A stretch of DNA of 64,000 bases from Owenweeksia sp963758205 (GTDB taxonomy: Bacteria; Bacteroidota; Bacteroidia; Flavobacteriales; Schleiferiaceae), in NCBI GenBank assembly GCA_963758205.1, contig CAVWUM010000002.1:558001-622000 (forward strand). Direction: 5' to 3'. Under the pieces are notes generated by a model. The model had not been told where the DNA came from. It saw nothing but the letters and a program-made list of their open reading frames with translations, and ran no database searches. A program made the translations under genes and the position numbers. Positions 59,922 through 64,000 of the stretch are shown here, in pieces. The stretch's first letter is position 1; each line of letters begins with the position of its first letter.

Positions 59922-60299
59922 ATGACTGAAAACGAACGTTCAAAAATTGCTTTCGATTCAGCACTTAAAGTACATCGGAAACTGGGCCCTGGACTTTTGG
60001 AAAGCTCTTATAAAGAATGTCTTTTCTTTGAATTAAGACGTTCTGGCTTATTGGTAGAAAAAGAAAAACCATTGCCACTGGTTTATGAAGATGTCAAGCT
60101 GGAAATTGGCTACAGGGTAGACCTTCTGATTGAGAATAAATTAATTATCGAGATAAAGGCAATAGAAGCACTAAATGATGTTCACTTGGCACAGATATTA
60201 ACCTATTTAAAATTAAGCGATTGTAAACTGGGCCTCCTTATAAACTTCAATGTGGCTCTCATAAAAAATGGAGTTCGAAGAGTTGTCAATAACCTTTAG
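59922..60299 (+). CDS. GxxExxY family protein
   Basis: The 125-residue protein carries the family name motif in KLGPGLLESSYKECLFFELR (G-x-x-E-x-x-Y). The core VDLLIENKLIIEIKAIEALN follows, where Asp, Glu and Lys fit a PD-(D/E)XK nuclease fold, then HLAQILTYLKLSDCKLGLLI. The family has a scattered distribution and no established function. Here the gene is single, not in an operon, and is flanked on both sides by copies of one degenerate repeat, which suggests that it travels with the repeat or acts on it. Confidence 0.92.
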   Translation: MTENERSKIAFDSALKVHRKLGPGLLESSYKECLFFELRRSGLLVEKEKPLPLVYEDVKLEIGYRVDLLIENKLIIEIKAIEALNDVHLAQILTYLKLSDCKLGLLINFNVALIKNGVRRVVNNL

Positions 60300-60390
60300 A
60301 AAGTTTTCTCAGCAACCTCCATGAATACAGAGTTCCAGTTTTTACCGCATAGAGCGTAAAGCCTCCTTATTGGGAAGTCAATATTTCTAC

Positions 60391-60430
60391 TTAGCGAATC
60401 TTGCGAAGCCTTGGCGCACTTTGCGGTTAA
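60391..60430 (+). repeat. GCGGTT-type dispersed repeat, best-preserved copy
   Basis: The 40 bases start TTAGCGAATCTTGCGAAGCC and end TTTGCGGTTAA. This is the reference used for comparison with the copies at 32241-32280, 59592-59680 and 59764-59803. Its internal triplets (GCGAA, GCGCA) resemble several short units. Confidence 0.75.
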
Positions 60431-60584
60431 ATATTCAATCATATTCTAACTCGGAGTCAGTGTAAAGCACCTTCGATGTATTAGAAATCTTAAAATTCAT
60501 TACCCTATAGCAAACCTAGATTATTGGGTTAACTCCATCCATCAGGAGGCCATTCTATTCCCCTTTATTCTTAAGATATACTTC

Positions 60585-60592
60585 TATCTTTG
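60585..60592 (+). promoter_or_regulatory. Bacteroidota -7 element for purL
   Basis: TATCTTTG matches TAnnTTTG, 20 bases upstream of the purL start codon. Confidence 0.65.
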
Positions 60593-60612
60593 CCCCTCCA
60601 AAAAACAAAATA

Positions 60613-62853
60613 ATGAGCGACCTTACTGCAGCACCTGCCGGTGTAGAAACCGCAAAGGAACTAGGACTTCTCCCCGAAGAGTATGATAAGATCAAAGGAA
60701 TTTTAGGCCGTGAACCGAATTTTAATGAGCTGAGCATTTACTCCGTAATGTGGAGTGAGCATTGCTCTTATAAGAACTCCATTGTTTGGCTAAAAACCTT
60801 ACCAAAAGATGGACCCCACATGTTGGTAAAAGCCGGTGAGGAAAATGCCGGATTGGTGGACATTGGCGATGGCCTGGCTTGTGCCTTTAAAATTGAGTCG
60901 CACAACCACCCTTCAGCTTTGGAGCCCTACCAGGGTGCAGCTACAGGTGTAGGTGGTATTAACCGCGATATATTTACAATGGGTGCCCGCCCGGTTGCAC
61001 AACTAAATTCGCTACGCTTTGGTGATTTAAAAACGGACAGAACCAAATGGTTGCTAAAAGGCGTGGTAAAAGGCATTGGTGATTACGGTAACGCCTTCGG
61101 CATCCCTACTGTAGGTGGTGAAACTTACTTTGATAAGTGTTACGAGCAAAACCCATTAGTCAATGCATTTTCGGCAGGTATCCTAAATACCAAGGAAGAT
61201 AAAATGCTTTCTGCGAAAGCTAAAGGACCGGGCAACCCTGTATTCATTATTGGCTCATTTACAGGCAAGGATGGTATTGCAGGTGCCGCTTTTGCTTCAA
61301 AAGATTTGACGGAGGCTTCAGCCGAAGATATTCCATCAGTACAGGTTGGCGACCCTTTTCAGGAAAAGCTATTATTAGAGGCTACACTTGAGCTTGCCAA
61401 AACTGGTGCTGTGATAGGCATGCAGGATATGGGCGCAGCTGGTATTACCTGTTCTACTTCAGAGATGAGTGCCGGTGGAGGTGTAGGCATGCGCATTGAT
61501 TTGGATAAAGTGCCTACCCGCCAGGATGATATGCAGCCCTGGGAGATCCTACTAAGTGAAAGCCAGGAGCGTATGCTTGCCGTAGTGGAAAAAGGCAGGG
61601 AAGGAGAAGTAAAAGCCATTTTTGATAAATGGGATTTATCATGTGAGCAGATTGGGGAAGTAATTGCGGAAGACAAACTACGATATTACTGGCATGGTGA
61701 GCTTTGCGCAGAAACACCAGCTTCTCCCCTAGTACTTGGTGGTGGTGCACCGGTTTACTACCGCGAGCATCGCGAACCCGCTTACTTTAAGCAGTTTCAG
61801 GAGTTTGATATCAACTCTATTAAAGTACCCGAAGACCTTCAGGAAACCGCCAAAAAACTGATCAGCCATCCAAACATTGCTTCTAAAAGGTTTATCTATA
61901 ACCAATACGATAGCATGGTGGGAACGGTAAATATGAGTACCAACGGCCCCACTGATGCGGCCGTGGTGAATCTTAAGGATACCAATAAGGCGCTGGCCAT
62001 GGCAGTGGACTGTAACAGCCGCTATGTAAATGCTGATCCTGAAGTGGGGACTATGATAGCCGTTTCTGAAGCAGCAAGAAACATCGTTGTTTCAGGTGGT
62101 TTACCTAGCGCTGTTACCAACTGCCTCAATTTCGGAAACCCTTATAATCCGGAAGTGTACTGGCAGTTTGTTCATGCCATAAAAGGTATGGGCAAGGCTT
62201 GCGAAAAATTCCAGACTCCTGTTACAGGTGGTAACGTGAGTTTTTACAACCAAACAGTAACAAAGGATAAAACCGAACCGGTTTTCCCTACCCCAACCAT
62301 TGGTATGATTGGTATTGTAGAGGATAAGAAGTTTATCACCAACATTCCATTTAAAGCCAAGGGCGACCTTATTTATATGATTGGTGAAAACCGTAACGAT
62401 ATTTCAAGTTCACAGTATTTGGTAAATATCCATGGGGTTGAGGCTTCTCCCGTACCCTTCTTTAGTTTAGAGGAGGAGTATTCATTGCAGGAGCAAATGA
62501 AAATGATCATCCGTAAAAAAGGTATGATTGAATCGGCTCACGATGTTTCTGAGGGTGGGCTTTTTGTTACCCTTTTGGAGAAAGCCATGAGCTCCGGACT
62601 TGGATTTGATATTACAACGGACTCCGCTATCCGCAGAGATGCATACCTGTTTGGCGAAAGCCAGAGCCGTGTGGTGGTTTCCGTTTCTCAGGAAGCTGAA
62701 GATGAATTTATTGACCTGATGATGCTTAACGGTGTTGAGTTTGACCTTATGGGTCACGTTACCAAAGGCGCAATCCGTATTGATGATGAAGACTGGGGCA
62801 CCGTAGATGAGTATAGGGAATTGTATGATACGGCTATAGAAAAAATGCTCTGA
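60613..62853 (+). CDS. purL: Phosphoribosylformylglycinamidine synthase subunit PurL (small form)
   Basis: The 746-residue protein converts FGAR to FGAM in purine synthesis. It is the small PurL type, which needs separate PurQ (glutaminase) and PurS subunits, since the C-terminal glutaminase domain of the 1300-residue enzyme is absent. Visible motifs include NELSIYSVMWSEHCSYKNSI with a conserved His, KIESHNHPSALEPYQGAATG, GMQDMGAAGITCSTSEMSAG and ESAHDVSEGGLFVTLLEKAM. PurQ and PurS are not in this window. A strong terminator follows. Confidence 0.96.
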   Translation: MSDLTAAPAGVETAKELGLLPEEYDKIKGILGREPNFNELSIYSVMWSEHCSYKNSIVWLKTLPKDGPHMLVKAGEENAGLVDIGDGLACAFKIESHNHPSALEPYQGAATGVGGINRDIFTMGARPVAQLNSLRFGDLKTDRTKWLLKGVVKGIGDYGNAFGIPTVGGETYFDKCYEQNPLVNAFSAGILNTKEDKMLSAKAKGPGNPVFIIGSFTGKDGIAGAAFASKDLTEASAEDIPSVQVGDPFQEKLLLEATLELAKTGAVIGMQDMGAAGITCSTSEMSAGGGVGMRIDLDKVPTRQDDMQPWEILLSESQERMLAVVEKGREGEVKAIFDKWDLSCEQIGEVIAEDKLRYYWHGELCAETPASPLVLGGGAPVYYREHREPAYFKQFQEFDINSIKVPEDLQETAKKLISHPNIASKRFIYNQYDSMVGTVNMSTNGPTDAAVVNLKDTNKALAMAVDCNSRYVNADPEVGTMIAVSEAARNIVVSGGLPSAVTNCLNFGNPYNPEVYWQFVHAIKGMGKACEKFQTPVTGGNVSFYNQTVTKDKTEPVFPTPTIGMIGIVEDKKFITNIPFKAKGDLIYMIGENRNDISSSQYLVNIHGVEASPVPFFSLEEEYSLQEQMKMIIRKKGMIESAHDVSEGGLFVTLLEKAMSSGLGFDITTDSAIRRDAYLFGESQSRVVVSVSQEAEDEFIDLMMLNGVEFDLMGHVTKGAIRIDDEDWGTVDEYRELYDTAIEKML

Positions 62854-62875
62854 TCATAAATCCATTGAATTTCTC

Positions 62876-62912
62876 AACTCCCGCCTTACGTCATTGGGGC
62901 GGGAGTTTTTTA
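62876..62912 (+). terminator. Rho-independent terminator of purL
   Basis: AACTCCCGCC pairs with GGCGGGAGTT across a 12-base loop and is followed by a T-run. It starts 23 bases after the purL stop codon. Confidence 0.9.
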
Positions 62913-62995
62913 TCCCCTAAACATGTTGAGGCCGTGATTGGTTAAAGCAATAATGACCAATGTTAAGCCTATGTTACGGCACATTTCCAAAATTT

Positions 62996-63003
62996 TATAT
63001 TTG
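62996..63003 (+). promoter_or_regulatory. Bacteroidota -7 element for plsY-clpS
   Basis: TATATTTG matches TAnnTTTG. The ATG at 63009 is 5 bases downstream, so the transcript is probably leaderless or nearly so. Confidence 0.6.
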
Positions 63004-63008
63004 CACCC

Positions 63009-63626
63009 ATGAAAATAGCCTTAATACTTCTTGCCTATTTACTAGGCTCTATACCCACTTCGGTGTGGTTAGGTCGGGTGTTTTTTAATACAGATGTTCG
63101 CGATTATGGCAGTGGAAACGCAGGTGCTACCAACACCATGAGGGTATTAGGCACCAAGCCCGGCATTATAGTTTTGATAATTGATGCACTAAAGGGGTTT
63201 GCCGCAGTAAATCTTGTTTTTCTTACAGCCCGTTACGCGGGAGATATAGAAACCATGGTGCTACTGGGTATTGTAGCCGTGGTTGGCCACATCTTCCCTG
63301 TATTTGCAGGTTTTCGTGGAGGTAAAGGTATCGCCACCCTTTTGGGGATGATGATAGCGATACATGCCGGTGCCGCCTTAATGGCCATGGCTACTTTTCT
63401 GCTATTCTTCTTTTCTTTCAGGATAGTTTCCCTTTCTTCTATGCTTGCGGCTATTTCTTTTCCGATATGGCTAATTTTCCGCTACCATGAAACCTCTAAA
63501 ATTCTGGTAATTTTTAGCTTTGCACTTGTCTTTTTGGTTTTGCTTACGCATCAAAAAAATCTGGAAAGACTGTTGAACGGAGAAGAAAGTAAAATCAGAC
63601 TTAGAAAAGCCGATAACGATGATTAG
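63009..63626 (+). CDS. plsY: Glycerol-3-phosphate acyltransferase PlsY
   Basis: The 205-residue membrane enzyme transfers an acyl group from acyl-phosphate to glycerol-3-phosphate, the first step in phospholipid synthesis. It has the three PlsY motifs: GSIPTSVWLGRVFFNTDVRD, the Gly/Asn-rich GSGNAGATNTMRVLG and, in the next loop, HIFPVFAGFRGGKGIATLLG. Several membrane helices are present. Length is typical. Its end overlaps the clpS start by 8 bases. PlsX is not in this window. Confidence 0.96.
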   Translation: MKIALILLAYLLGSIPTSVWLGRVFFNTDVRDYGSGNAGATNTMRVLGTKPGIIVLIIDALKGFAAVNLVFLTARYAGDIETMVLLGIVAVVGHIFPVFAGFRGGKGIATLLGMMIAIHAGAALMAMATFLLFFFSFRIVSLSSMLAAISFPIWLIFRYHETSKILVIFSFALVFLVLLTHQKNLERLLNGEESKIRLRKADNDD

Positions 63627-63900
63627 GTTTAGCGATACCAAAACGTTAGAAAGCCCGGAGGTAAAGATTGAAAGTGAAACACTTCATGAAATTATTCTTT
63701 ATAATGATGAGGTAAATACCTTTGATTGGGTAATTGAAAGCCTGATTGATGTATGTGAGCACAGTGCAGAACAGGCAGAACAATGTAGCATCATTGTTCA
63801 TAACAATGGTAAGTGCGCGGTTAAAACAGGTACCTTTAGAGAACTGGAGCCCAAATGCACAAATTTGCTGGAGCGCGGATTAAGTGCAGAAATTTCTTGA
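63619..63900 (+). CDS. clpS: ATP-dependent Clp protease adaptor ClpS
   Basis: The 93-residue adaptor binds N-degron proteins and passes them to ClpA-type unfoldases. The core LHEIILYNDEVNTFDWVIES carries the conserved N-D-x-x-N/T pocket, and EQAEQCSIIVHNNGKCAVKT the second half with His in the pocket. It ends NLLERGLSAEIS. The gene overlaps plsY by 8 bases and is therefore co-translated. ClpA/ClpC is not in this window. Confidence 0.94.
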   Translation: MIRFSDTKTLESPEVKIESETLHEIILYNDEVNTFDWVIESLIDVCEHSAEQAEQCSIIVHNNGKCAVKTGTFRELEPKCTNLLERGLSAEIS

Positions 63901-63920
63901 TGGTTTAAAACATTTAACTT

Positions 63921-63928
63921 TATATTTG
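63921..63928 (+). promoter_or_regulatory. Promoter of the tRNA-Arg gene
   Basis: TATATTTG matches TAnnTTTG exactly. A TTG at 63897-63899, about 21 bases further upstream, is a fair -33 element. The tRNA begins 16 bases downstream. Confidence 0.75.
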
Positions 63929-63944
63929 CAGCCCCAAAACAATA

Positions 63945-64000
63945 GGCCTCGTGGCGCAACTGAATAGCGCATCTGATTACGGCTCAGAAGGTTACAGGTT
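63945..64000 (+). tRNA. tRNA-Arg (anticodon ACG), truncated by window edge
   Basis: The acceptor 5' arm is GGCCTCG, the D-arm has GCGC paired across AACTGAATA, and the anticodon arm is TCTGA-TTACGGC-TCAGA. The 7-base loop TTACGGC places ACG at positions 34-36, which reads Arg codon CGU (and CGC/CGA if A34 becomes inosine). The sequence ends in the T-arm at the window end, so the 3' half is not visible. Confidence 0.93.

Larger units (their letters stand above)
60300..60612. other. Intergenic region with repeat copy and purL promoter
   Basis: This 313-base gap holds the best repeat copy (60391-60430) and the purL promoter element. I see no gene in it. Confidence 0.65.

Noticed and set aside
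59592..60430. CRISPR array
   Set aside because: The repeats are degenerate, irregularly spaced and in both orientations, with a protein gene inside; no regular spacers or cas genes occur.

Overview
The window is a chromosomal segment from a member of the Bacteroidota, most likely the order Flavobacteriales. The evidence is direct: five proteins with, or resembling, C-terminal type IX secretion (T9SS) sorting domains, two TonB-dependent receptors with N-terminal carboxypeptidase-like domains, the rpmB-rpmG-DUF4295 ribosomal cluster, the zapA-6S RNA-rny arrangement, and repeated Bacteroidota-type promoters (TAnnTTTG at -7) ahead of many genes. Genus and species cannot be read from the sequence. 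Most of the window is housekeeping; accessory or decayed material is concentrated at 1-1880, 7.4-8.2 kb, 22.1-22.4 kb, 30.2-32.3 kb and 59.6-60.6 kb.

Layout. 1-9.5 kb: a truncated secreted protein, a frameshifted lipoprotein, a di-heme cytochrome c peroxidase with an outer-membrane barrel, a T9SS-like cargo protein, an alkaline-phosphatase-type phosphodiesterase whose TPR/sulfotransferase continuation lies one frame away, an unknown AT-rich gene and a MacB/FtsX-like permease. 9.5-20.6 kb: DUF4295-rpmG-rpmB-cinA, a DUF4197 lipoprotein, penicillin-binding protein 1A, small membrane and TPR proteins, a sorbosone-dehydrogenase-like lipoprotein, a VOC protein and mltG. 20.8-27.5 kb: an ECF-like sigma factor with a membrane TPR partner, a TonB receptor with a carboxypeptidase-like companion, and an M23 peptidase. 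27.6-30.2 kb: a coiled-coil gene, zapA, 6S RNA and rny. 30.2-41.4 kb: a decayed YiiX-type amidase, a kelch T9SS protein, a nucleoside phosphorylase, a universal stress protein, an M14 carboxypeptidase, a DUF4397 protein, SRPBCC-DUF429-DUF2452 and a two-component system. 41.5-52.3 kb: a GT2 glycosyltransferase, a TonB receptor, holA, an HsdR-N-like protein, an RlmI-like methyltransferase, purB, an aspartoacylase-like gene and a glycine-rich T9SS protein. 52.8-64 kb: aconitase, several small enzymes, a DUF1853 gene, a GxxExxY gene flanked by dispersed repeats, purL, plsY, clpS and the start of a tRNA-Arg.

Functional themes are envelope building (PBP1A, MltG, M23, PlsY, ZapA), nutrient uptake at the outer membrane, T9SS secretion, RNA metabolism (RNase Y, 6S RNA, RlmI-like enzyme) and purine synthesis (PurB, PurL). 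Five loci carry single-base frame disruptions, most at short homopolymers. This points either to sequencing or assembly indels or to real pseudogenes, and the affected products should be read as reconstructed proteins. The most unusual candidates are the reconstructed phosphodiesterase-TPR-sulfotransferase fusion and the GxxExxY gene embedded in about 40-bp dispersed repeats, one further copy of which lies 27 kb away.
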